From Acidobacteriota bacterium (GTDB lineage Bacteria; Acidobacteriota; UBA890; WLXD01), in assembly GCA_012103255.1 (NCBI GenBank), contig WLXD01000001.1, positions 1 through 64,000 on the forward strand: a stretch of DNA of 64,000 nucleotides, written 5' to 3'. Position numbers and translations under genes: made by a program. Numbering within the stretch: position 1 is the stretch's first letter; each line of letters starts with the position of its first letter. Below, piece by piece: positions 43,385 to 51,116 of this stretch. The notes beneath the pieces were generated by a model that worked only from the letters and a program-made list of their open reading frames with translations, had not been told where the DNA came from and searched no databases.

Positions 43385-43759
43385 TCAGGAACCCTCCATC
43401 TCGGGTTCCTGATCGAGCACCCGATCCATCGCCGCCACCAACCGCGCCCAGCGCGCCCGCGCCGTCACCAGCTGCTTCTCGCCACTCGCGGTCAACTCGT
43501 AGAACCGCGCCCGCCGGTTGTTGGAACTCACTCCCCAGTCGCCAGAAATCCACCGTTTCTTCTCCAACCGCTGCAGCGCCGGATAGAGCGACCCGTGGTC
43601 CACGAGCAACGTGTCGCCCGAGGTGTCCTGGATAGCTCGGGCAATGCCCTGCCCATGCTGAGCGCCTCGCTTCAGGGTGCGCAGGATCAAGATATCGAGC
43701 GTGCCCTGCAGCAACTCGATGCGGTCATCAACGTCGGTTCGATCTGGTTGGGTAGTCAT
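43385..43759 (-). CDS. PadR-family transcriptional regulator
   Basis: This 124-residue protein starts at ATG 43759; a longer frame to 43798 would run through the operator. It matches PadR (ELLQGTLDILILRTL, HGQGIARAIQ, LLVDHGSLYPALQRLEKKRW, RARFYELTASGEKQL), a winged helix with a C-terminal dimerisation helix. It is co-transcribed with the orphan permease and overlapped by repeated half-sites at its start, so it should repress itself and the permease until an inducer binds. Confidence 0.9.
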   Translation of the reverse strand: MTTQPDRTDVDDRIELLQGTLDILILRTLKRGAQHGQGIARAIQDTSGDTLLVDHGSLYPALQRLEKKRWISGDWGVSSNNRRARFYELTASGEKQLVTARARWARLVAAMDRVLDQEPEMEGS

Positions 43760-43804
43760 TCTACCCAAGATGATGCAGCGCCTTGGGTAGAGTGTCAACC
43801 CAAG
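43748..43804. promoter_or_regulatory. Repeated PadR half-sites
   Basis: The sequence TTGGGTAG or its complement CTACCCAA occurs at 43748-43755, 43761-43769 and 43782-43790, and a variant AACCCAAG at 43797-43804. Each neighbouring pair forms an inverted repeat around the PadR start codon. This is the expected form of an autoregulated PadR operator. Confidence 0.75.
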
Positions 43805-43839
43805 AGGTTACATCTACCGACAGAGGCGATACGCAAGAA

Positions 43840-43861
43840 GCCCGGGAATTGCTTCCCGGGC
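43840..43861 (-). terminator. Terminator hairpin, copy 2
   Basis: It is identical to the hairpin at 39162-39183 in stem and loop, including the flanking CGCAAGAA and CTCCG. It lies 31 bases beyond the stop of the minus-strand porin-like gene, with TTCTT after the stem in that direction. Confidence 0.75.
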
Positions 43862-43892
43862 CTCCGACACTCGACCGTGAGGTGCGAAATGG

Positions 43893-45530
43893 CTACTTCC
43901 AGCTAACCCCGATGTTGAACACGATTCGGTCGTAGGACCTCTGCGCTACGACAACGTTGAAGAGCTGTGTCGGATCAGAATCGGCGGCGAGCGGCGTGCC
44001 CAGCGTACTGATCTGCTCTCGGGCGAACGGTGGCGCTCTATCGACGTAGCGCGTCCAACCAAGGCTTGCCTCGACCGCGCCCGGCTGGCCGAACTCGTTG
44101 TCGCCAGCCTTGAAGGTCAGGACGAGCGACGCCTCCTCGCGGGCATCGTTCAGGACGAGGGGCTCGTCCGTACCATTCAGTCCATGTCGGATCTGCACGC
44201 CGTTCAGCTTGAAAGGCGAACCATCGAAGGCGCGCATGTAGCGGTAGCCTGCATCAAGAGTCCAGTGCGATGACATCCGCAGCTTGAGACTCGGCGCCCA
44301 TACCCAGCGGAACTTCTTGTCGCTCGCCTCGAACGTGGCCTGGGACACCGGGTCCAACCCGAGCGTTCCGTCGGTGGAGATAGCGTACTCAGGACGAACG
44401 AGCGTGGCGCGTTCGAATTCTGCGAATGCTCCGACCCGAAACCAGGACACCGTGAACGTCGCCTTTTCCATGCGCTTCGCTCGGTAGGTGCGGATGGCCA
44501 TGACGGCGAGGTCACGCCAGATCTCCTCAAGTTCCTTCTTGAACTTGTCCGCTCTCGCCTTGCTGACCGACTCGAAGCAGCCGATCCAGTCGGGCTCACT
44601 CGTGGTCCAAGGCACTGCGCGCGTGTTTCCAACCGGAACACCGTCTTTGCTCATATAGCGATCAAACCACCCGGCTTTCCCTGTGCTCGCCGGATTCAGC
44701 ACCGCCCTGATGAGCTTGTCGAGTTCCTCAACGTCCCTGCGGCCCGAGCCGGTGAGCAACGTAAGAGTGCCTAGATCAAACAGAACGCCCGCCTCGTAGC
44801 GCTCATCGATGTTCATGAACTTGTTGGTAAAACGCCTGCCGTAGAATGTCGTGTTCATGTCGAGGCGGCGCGGCGACTGGAGGAAGTGATAGCGGTAGCT
44901 CAAGTCGAAGTCCGACAGGTTCTCTCGCACCTCGTCGGCGGCGAATTGAACGTCAGCCTTGGCCTTGAATTCGAACCGGGCGGGATAGGTTCCTCTGCCA
45001 AGCGCCACGTCGAAGTTGAGCTTGAAGAGCTCCGGCTGCGGTGTAGCCGGCACCACGATACCGACGGCGTTCCCAGCGTCAGTGGATGCCGTGACGATGA
45101 ACGGACCGGAATCTTGCGAGGGCTCGCTAGCCGTTCCCTCGGAAGTGAAGCCGAGCTTCGCGCTGCCGGTCAGCTTACCCGCGGCGGCATCATGCTTCCT
45201 AAATTCGCCGAGCAACGCTGACAGGTTCTTCGTCTTGAAGTCAGTGGTCGTAGGATCCTTAGGGTTGACCACGAGGCAACTCTCGGGCTGGCCGAGGCTC
45301 GCCTTCCACGCCGCCCATAGCTGTGGGTACTTCTTCTTGAGCGCGGCGAGCTTCCCTCCAGCAGCCGAGAAGACCGGTTCGGCGTGCGTCTGCAATTGCT
45401 TCAGCGAAGCTTCGTCGAGCCCGGCGAAGAGTGCCGAGATCTCCTCAATGCTGTTCGACTGTGCGGACGCCCCTGGCGAGAACGCCAAAGACCACATCGC
45501 TGCGACTAGCAACAAACTACGTGTGCGCAC
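43893..45530 (-). CDS. Outer-membrane beta-barrel-like protein
   Basis: This 545-residue protein has a signal peptide (SLLLVAAMWSLAFSPGASA). A helical segment (residues 25-130) is followed by about 400 residues of alternating polar and hydrophobic strands (FDLSYRYHFLQSPRRLDMN, HWTLDAGYRYMRAF, AVEASLGWTRYVD). It ends with an aromatic-rich last strand (RIVFNIGVSWK), as expected of a porin-like barrel, though the final residue is Lys rather than Phe. I cannot name a family. It is monocistronic and followed by a hairpin terminator. Confidence 0.7.
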   Translation of the reverse strand: MRTRSLLLVAAMWSLAFSPGASAQSNSIEEISALFAGLDEASLKQLQTHAEPVFSAAGGKLAALKKKYPQLWAAWKASLGQPESCLVVNPKDPTTTDFKTKNLSALLGEFRKHDAAAGKLTGSAKLGFTSEGTASEPSQDSGPFIVTASTDAGNAVGIVVPATPQPELFKLNFDVALGRGTYPARFEFKAKADVQFAADEVRENLSDFDLSYRYHFLQSPRRLDMNTTFYGRRFTNKFMNIDERYEAGVLFDLGTLTLLTGSGRRDVEELDKLIRAVLNPASTGKAGWFDRYMSKDGVPVGNTRAVPWTTSEPDWIGCFESVSKARADKFKKELEEIWRDLAVMAIRTYRAKRMEKATFTVSWFRVGAFAEFERATLVRPEYAISTDGTLGLDPVSQATFEASDKKFRWVWAPSLKLRMSSHWTLDAGYRYMRAFDGSPFKLNGVQIRHGLNGTDEPLVLNDAREEASLVLTFKAGDNEFGQPGAVEASLGWTRYVDRAPPFAREQISTLGTPLAADSDPTQLFNVVVAQRSYDRIVFNIGVSWK

Positions 45531-45956
45531 TGTCTAGACTCCCTAGTTCAGGTCAGGCGGTGTCGAATACCGAGTCACCGGAGAACATCGACCCCTCCGC
45601 GTAAGATGGTCAGTGAATAGGACGGACCCCAATAGAGATTTCGCCGAAATCTCGGCCACACCGTCAGAAACCACCCCGACGAGCAACTCGGCGATCGACC
45701 GTCCTTGAGATCGTCGACTCTGGGTCGCGAAGCCGGGCCGTCGACGGCCTCACACCGGTCCGATAAGAGGGTCCAACTCGGCTGCGTGGACCATGGGCAA
45801 CCCGGGCGCCGATGCCAGCGCCTCGCTGGGCCCGCGATGTCGCCGCGACAGGGCAACCGTCCGCGGGATGGCGTCCCCGATCACGACCTGAAGTCGGGGC
45901 GCTCGGTGTTGAGCTGGTCGTGAGCCCTCGCGGCAAGACGGCGCTTGTCTGGCACG
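45531..45956. other. Intergenic region, nothing evident
   Basis: About 425 bases separate the porin-like gene's start from the haem lipoprotein gene's stop. Open frames cross it on both strands, but none has a ribosome binding site or protein-like composition. It should hold the promoter of the porin-like gene. Confidence 0.45.
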
Positions 45957-47627
45957 CTAGCGAACTGGCTCCTCGCTCGGGGGACCCAGCGCATTGAACT
46001 GGAGCGAGAACAGGAAGTCTAGCTGCGCCTTGTCCGCGAAAAGTTGTTCGAAACGCGGGTCGTCCGAATCTAGCGCCCCACGAGGAACCTTGAATGGAAG
46101 CGGCGGCCAGGTAGCTCGTTGGTGGCAAGTCAAACAGTTCGACGACAGACCCTTGCGCAGAAACCCCTCGAGCCAAGGATTGTAGACAGCGTTTGGGGCA
46201 CCATCATATTCTCTGGGCGTATCGCCACTGAACGTCACGTCCATGAGGTAGTTCCGCCAGACTCCCTCGACGCGCTCGGGCCGCCCTATCGCGTACGGCC
46301 CGCCATCCGGCTGATCATGCCACCAGAGCGTTGCCCAGACCCAATCGGGAATCTCGCGGGTCGTAAAGTGGAACGCGACCAGCGCCACGTAGTCTCCGAT
46401 CTCCGCCTGGCGGCGGAGAACCCATTTGACGACACGGCCTTGCGGCCCCGCGTTGATGGCATTGACTTGATCCTCGGTCTCGAGTTCGAAATGGTGGAGC
46501 CTCGAGATCGAAACCACCGGAACGTTCTCGTAGGGTAGGTCGTTGAACTCGACATCAGCCCTCGTGGCGGTCGGTTCGTCGGCCGCCTGGACGGCGAGGA
46601 CGCGACGCCAAGTACTTGGGGGATTCTTCTCAGCGTCGTGTGGAACCGGGTCGAAGTCCCAAACCGGCAGGGGCGTGAAGCCCTCCGCGGCCACGGGCCA
46701 CCAAGCTGTCTTGACCGCGACCGACTCTGGCGGGTAGTCGGGAATACGCCGAAGCTGCGCCGGAGTGCCCTCCTCGTCGAATTTGCTGTTCAGCGCCGTG
46801 AGCGCGGACTTCAGGTGGAGTCTGTTGTCCTGCGTGTGCTTGCGCGTTGCCTCGTTGAACAGCGTGAACGACAGGATGGCTTTCGTGTCAAACGTGTTGA
46901 TCGTCCCAAACCGTCGATCGAGATCCTTCAACGCGCTGGCCAGATTGAACTCGGTTAGATCGAGTTCCGCTGGGTCTAGCTCCGCGAGATCGAGGTCCGC
47001 CGGATCGAAGTCCGCAAGACCGAGCGCCGTCAGGTCGAGGCCCGCCAAGCGCTCGCGCACCGCATCTTCGAAGCTCAACCGGTCCGACACATCAAAATCG
47101 AGGTCCATCTCCTCGAACAATGCGGAGTCGACCTCCGGCGGGAGAATGAGATTCGCGGCCTGGAGCTGCCGCGGAAGCACGAAGTCGCGTTGGAGCTCGC
47201 GCGGGTTCGGAGGAGCGGGCGCAGGAACAGACGCGGGCGACCTGACCTCTGGGTCCCAAACCTCCTTCTTTGAGCTCCAGGTCTCCCAGTGAGCGTCCCC
47301 ACTCGGAGTGGGCTGCGTCATTCCGGCCCAGACGTTCCACGCATGTCTGCGCATGGCTGCGACGTCTTGGTCGTCTCGATACTTGAGCAGGGTCGCCTCG
47401 TCGGCCGGAAACCCAAAGCCAGACGGTATCCCGGAATCGTTTGTCGGCGGGCCCACGACCGGACCATCCGGTACCGGCGCGCACGACGCCGCAGCCAGCA
47501 CAATGACACCAATGCCGACAACCGCAAGACCGGCCCGCGGCCGCGGCGTATGAATCGATCGTCCCGTAGTCTGAATGGCCGCTCCAACCGGACAATTCTC
47601 CCGCGCAATCCGATCTCTCAGCTTCAT
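45957..47627 (-). CDS. Lipoprotein with a single c-type haem motif
   Basis: This protein has about 556 residues from ATG 47627, which has a GAGAGG site just upstream. A signal sequence (GLAVVGIGVIVLAAASC) ends in a lipobox-like AAASC, so it is probably a lipoprotein. Residues 170-230 hold a repeated DLDLAELDPAELDL-like acidic leucine repeat, and near the C-terminus CLTCHQRATWPP gives one CxxCH haem-attachment site. The rest (FTPLPVWDF, WVWATLWWHD) resembles multi-domain proteins around cytochromes, unnamed. The reading frame is continuous with the upstream sigma factor, so a fusion is formally possible, but start signal and lipobox argue for a separate gene. Confidence 0.68.
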   Translation of the reverse strand: MKLRDRIARENCPVGAAIQTTGRSIHTPRPRAGLAVVGIGVIVLAAASCAPVPDGPVVGPPTNDSGIPSGFGFPADEATLLKYRDDQDVAAMRRHAWNVWAGMTQPTPSGDAHWETWSSKKEVWDPEVRSPASVPAPAPPNPRELQRDFVLPRQLQAANLILPPEVDSALFEEMDLDFDVSDRLSFEDAVRERLAGLDLTALGLADFDPADLDLAELDPAELDLTEFNLASALKDLDRRFGTINTFDTKAILSFTLFNEATRKHTQDNRLHLKSALTALNSKFDEEGTPAQLRRIPDYPPESVAVKTAWWPVAAEGFTPLPVWDFDPVPHDAEKNPPSTWRRVLAVQAADEPTATRADVEFNDLPYENVPVVSISRLHHFELETEDQVNAINAGPQGRVVKWVLRRQAEIGDYVALVAFHFTTREIPDWVWATLWWHDQPDGGPYAIGRPERVEGVWRNYLMDVTFSGDTPREYDGAPNAVYNPWLEGFLRKGLSSNCLTCHQRATWPPLPFKVPRGALDSDDPRFEQLFADKAQLDFLFSLQFNALGPPSEEPVR

Positions 47628-47649
47628 AGGACCTCTCAAAACTCGATAT

Positions 47650-48614
47650 CTATACTTGACTCGCAGGGGCCGGCGCCGGCCACCGAATGTGCCGGAGCTT
47701 ATATGTCGGGAGACCGACTTGGCACCGGACTTGGGGGCTCCGTTCTGGGAACTCCGTCGCGGGACCGGCCACCCTGGCCTCGAAGACGACCTGTCCGCGC
47801 TCGGTTGTATTTCCCGGAAGACAGTTGCGAGCTCTTCGGGAACGGCGTCCAACGCCGCGCTTGCGGCCGCCGGTCCGATTCCGGCTCCCTCGCATGCCTG
47901 ACGGATCCTTGATAAGCAGCCCGCAAGTATCCGGTAGGCCCTGGCAGGCTTGATTCCACGCTCGCGTGCAATCGTCGCGACGGTCTTGCCCACCACGAAC
48001 CGCTCGTGAATCAGCGTCCGTTCCTGGTCGGAAGCGGATACGAGCGCCTCTCGAATCAACCTAACCAAGGCACGGGCTGTGGACGTGTGGGTGATCAACT
48101 GGTCGGCCTGGATGGACGGCGCGGCCAGCGGGCTCATCAATCCAGCGTCGATGCTCGAGAAACTCCGTCGCGCCACCCGGCGCGGCAGCAACCTTGAGAG
48201 GGCGACCAGCTGTTTCTCTGACAGCCGTGCGTCTTCTGCGGACAGCAGCCGCGTAGCTTCGCTGAGCGAGTATCCGTCCCGGTGGAGCATTCGTTCAAGC
48301 CGCGTAGCCAAGGCACCGAGTCGCCGAGCTTGCGCAGAAGGACGCCATTTCCCCCATGCCTTGGTGCGATAGTCGCGCGCCAGGTTCATGATCGCTACCG
48401 AGAGGTAGCTGCGCGCGCTTCCGGGCTGCGTGCATCTGGCCACCAGAGGCCGCTCGGCGCTAAGCAGCCGGACGTAGACGTCCGCGACGAATTCCTCTGC
48501 TTCTTCCGCCGGCATTCCGAGCCGACGAAAAGCGCACAATGCTATCTGAGTCACCGTGTCTCGATTCTCTTCAAGGAACTCCGCCGTCGTCGAGCCTGCC
48601 GTCAGGTCCCTCAT
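47650..48614 (-). CDS. ECF-like sigma factor, end of gene uncertain
   Basis: The N-terminal 230 residues show sigma-70 features: region 2 (LGMPAEEAEEFVADVYVRLL, SYLSVAIMNLARDYR) and region 4 (DQERTLIHERFVVGKTVATI, ERGIKPARAYRIL). After about residue 265 the frame becomes Ser/Arg-rich and runs into the lipoprotein gene without a stop. A neighbouring frame (ERGQVVFEARVAGPATEF) looks more natural and stops at 47650, 22 bases before the lipoprotein's ATG. A one-base shift near 47815 would explain it. The sigma factor probably controls the downstream lipoprotein. Confidence 0.62.
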
Positions 48615-48800
48615 GGGTGGTCATCCAGGTATGGCGCACAACAGACCGCGCAGCGCGGATTCGCTGGCGGGCCAATCGCGCTATTGGCCTCTACCTGGAG
48701 ACGCGAAGATCCGCGCCAAATTGGACCGCATTCCTTTGGGAGCGCGACGGATTGTCGAAATCGACGGCGAGGAGTCGCCTAGCAAAACCCCGGACTCAAT

Positions 48801-48820
48801 GCCGGCCTCCAGTGGCCGGC
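48801..48820 (-). terminator. Hairpin after SagB-like gene
   Basis: Seven-base arms GCCGGCC and GGCCGGC with a six-base loop lie just beyond the stop of the SagB-like gene. In that direction GGGGTTTTGC follows about 15 bases later. Confidence 0.5.
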
Positions 48821-48826
48821 GCTCGC

Positions 48827-49987
48827 CTACGGCGACTTCCGGCGCGCGTGTTTGGGCGGATGCACCGCGGGGGTGGCGTCGGGGTTCGCGGCCGGAGCCC
48901 ACTCACTCTCGTCAGGCGGGCGCGCACCGACACCGGCAAGGTAGATGACGGACTCACCAACTCCGTCCACGCCCAGATGCCTCTCCACCTTGCTGTCAGC
49001 AATCGCCGCCGTGCAGAACGGCGCGAGTCCCAACCGCGTCGCGACCAGACACATCGTCTGACAGAGATGACCCGCCTCGAGGAGTATCGTGCGGTATGCG
49101 CGGGGGAACCTGTAACGCCACCACACGCGTTCGAACAGAGAGGTCATGAAGACCAGGGCGGCCGCGCCCCGATAGCTCGGGATCTGAGGCAGGAACTCGT
49201 CAACCAAATCCCCGGAAGCCCCGGCGGATAGCGCAGCGAGTTGGTGCCCATCAGGGTCATAGTAATAGGTGCCGGGCTCCAACCCGTCAACCCGCAGCGC
49301 GACGACATAGGCTTCAATGCTATGCCGCGCGCCACCCGACGGCGACGTCTTCAGGGGTGACCGCGCCGGGCCGAAATCCGCCCAGTGCTGAACACCCCAC
49401 GTCAAGCCGAGAAGCGTGGCGAGGTCTTGCTTTGTGATCGGCTCAGGGCCGAACCTCCGCCACGTGCGTCGAGCAAGCAATGTCTCGGCCAGCTCGCCCG
49501 TTTGAGAGTATGGAGGCAGCTGCACTTTGTCGGCGTCAGGATAGGACTTCGTGGCAGCCGGCAGTTCGACCGGATAGTCGACAACGCCGCCGCGAGACGG
49601 ACGCTCCTGTGAATACACCACGTCCTTGGTCCCGAAGTGGAATATGGCGGCCTCGGGACACCAGAAGCGCCAGTCACGCATCGCGACTTCCGCATCGTCA
49701 GGCGGCACGTTGAACGCCTCGATGGCGTCGCACCGGAGCAACTCGCTCAGCGTGGCCCACGTCGACCCTACGTCGGCCCCGCGATCCCGGGCGAGGTCAT
49801 CGGGCGATCGCCATTGTGCGAGCTCACCCAGGATCTCGGTGGCTTGTTGCGACAGAACTGACTCCGACCCGGTCAGAAAGTTCCGGACCGTCAGGCCGGA
49901 GCGAGTCCAGTACGCAAACAGATTGGCCGAACGCCGGAACCTAACGCCTCGAGGCGGCGACGACTCCGGTTCTGCCGGCGCAGTCAC
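48827..49987 (-). CDS. SagB-type dehydrogenase (nitroreductase fold)
   Basis: This 386-residue protein matches the SagB/ThcOx family: RRTWRRFGPEPITKQDLATLL near 178, SPSGGARHSIEAYVVALRV near 222, GLEPGTYYYDPDGHQL near 245, and AYRTILLEAGHLCQTMCLVA near 305. These flavoproteins oxidise azolines to azoles in peptide natural products. The N-terminal 120 residues (NLFAYWTRSGLTVRNFLTG) resemble the substrate-engaging part of such enzymes. No YcaO cyclodehydratase is visible in the window, so the modification may differ or the partners lie elsewhere. It overlaps the small upstream gene by four bases. Confidence 0.88.
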   Translation of the reverse strand: MTAPAEPESSPPRGVRFRRSANLFAYWTRSGLTVRNFLTGSESVLSQQATEILGELAQWRSPDDLARDRGADVGSTWATLSELLRCDAIEAFNVPPDDAEVAMRDWRFWCPEAAIFHFGTKDVVYSQERPSRGGVVDYPVELPAATKSYPDADKVQLPPYSQTGELAETLLARRTWRRFGPEPITKQDLATLLGLTWGVQHWADFGPARSPLKTSPSGGARHSIEAYVVALRVDGLEPGTYYYDPDGHQLAALSAGASGDLVDEFLPQIPSYRGAAALVFMTSLFERVWWRYRFPRAYRTILLEAGHLCQTMCLVATRLGLAPFCTAAIADSKVERHLGVDGVGESVIYLAGVGARPPDESEWAPAANPDATPAVHPPKHARRKSP

Positions 49988-50202
49988 TCGTCAATGCCGG
50001 GCCCGTACGGAGGGTACTGAGGTTTGGGGCTGTCGTCCGTCCGCTCGCACTCGTCCGCCACTGCGTTGCACAAGACTTGGAGTCGGTCGGCAATGTCGTT
50101 GTGCGCTGTAAGTACTTCCGGGTAGGCCTTGGCCTGGTCCCGGAGCTTTGTGATTGTCTCGTCGAAGGCCTTGGTGATATCAGACAGCGAGATTAGGTCC
50201 AA
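49984..50202 (-). CDS. Small coupled protein, candidate precursor or adaptor
   Basis: This 72-residue protein uses a TTG start with a strong GAGGAGG site six bases upstream. Residues 1-45 are helical (LSDITKAFDETITKLRDQA), residues 40-52 contain two cysteines (LCNAVADEC), and the C-terminus is short and Pro/Tyr-rich (KPQYPPYGPGIDE). It overlaps the SagB-like gene (ATGA), so they are made together. A leader-plus-core layout fits a RiPP precursor, but the tail has few Cys/Ser/Thr to modify. It could equally be a small subunit of the enzyme. Confidence 0.6.
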   Translation of the reverse strand: MDLISLSDITKAFDETITKLRDQAKAYPEVLTAHNDIADRLQVLCNAVADECERTDDSPKPQYPPYGPGIDE

Positions 50203-50321
50203 GACGACCTCCTCTAGGGGCTACTAGAGCCGGGTTATCGGCGCTTCTCTCCAGCGAATCCAGAGAACCTGCCGTGATCTAGACGGACTTCCGACGTATT
50301 TTCGCATACTCGGTGTGTTCT

Positions 50322-50963
50322 CTAGGGCGTCCGGAGGTTCTTGGCACCCTCCGGCCGCAGTTCGCGAAAAAGCCAGGCGCGGGCGACTCGCCAATGGCGT
50401 TTCACTCGAGACGGATGCACCCCCAAGATGCGAGCGGTATCGGCGATCGAGAATCCGGCGAAGTACCGGAGGTCTACGAGCTCGGCCTGAAACGAGTCCA
50501 GCTCGCCGAGTTTCTCGAGAGCTTCCCCCAGCTGCACCAAGTCAACGTCGCCGGGCTCTACCGAGGCAGCGGTCTCTGTCAGAGTTACCGCCATCGATCC
50601 GCCGCCGCGTCGACCCGCCTTGCGTACGCGGCCGTGGTCGATGAGAATCCGGCGCATCACGCGACTCGCAATCGAGAAGAACTGCGCGCGACTCTGCCAG
50701 TTGACACGATCTTGGGCGACCAGCTTCACGTACGCCTCGTTGACCAGGGCGGTGGGCTGCAAGGTGTGCGCAGCACGCTCGCGCCGCATTTGGCGGAGCG
50801 CCCGCTGCCGGAGCTCGGCATGGACGATCTCGAACAACTGACTCTCTGCGTCCGAGTCGCCCCGTCGCCACCGCGCCAGGAGCCGGGTCACCTCGTGGGG
50901 TGGGTTCGCATCGGGCTCGGTCGCGGCCACCCGGCCCTCGCAGGAATGTCGCTGGTCGCTCAA
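50322..50963 (-). CDS. ECF sigma factor, TIGR02999-type
   Basis: This 213-residue sigma factor has region 2 (SQLFEIVHAELRQRALRQMR, LQPTALVNEAYVKLV, WQSRAQFFSIASRVMRRIL) and region 4 (ELVDLRYFAGFSIADTARIL, HPSRVKRHWRVARAWLFREL). The LQPTALVNEAYLRL-like stretch is the hallmark of the ECF group common in Acidobacteria and other soil bacteria, which normally has no classical anti-sigma. It is divergent from a Ser/Thr kinase gene, the usual neighbour of this group. Phosphorylation of the sigma factor is the likely control. Confidence 0.9.
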   Translation of the reverse strand: MSDQRHSCEGRVAATEPDANPPHEVTRLLARWRRGDSDAESQLFEIVHAELRQRALRQMRRERAAHTLQPTALVNEAYVKLVAQDRVNWQSRAQFFSIASRVMRRILIDHGRVRKAGRRGGGSMAVTLTETAASVEPGDVDLVQLGEALEKLGELDSFQAELVDLRYFAGFSIADTARILGVHPSRVKRHWRVARAWLFRELRPEGAKNLRTP

Positions 50964-51116
50964 ATCATCGCTCCCGGCGGACCCAGGCCGTTCGCGCCGG
51001 CTCTCGACAACTTCGCAAGAAGTTGGTTGCGCCCCGCGGGACTAGAATGGTGAGGCACTGCTAACATGGTGACGATTATGGAGTCTCACCGGCGAAACTG
51101 CGAGGAACGCGTCCCG

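Noticed and set aside
45664-46176. 170-codon minus-strand frame overlapping the lipoprotein gene end
   Set aside because: Out of frame with the lipoprotein gene, low-complexity composition and no start signal.
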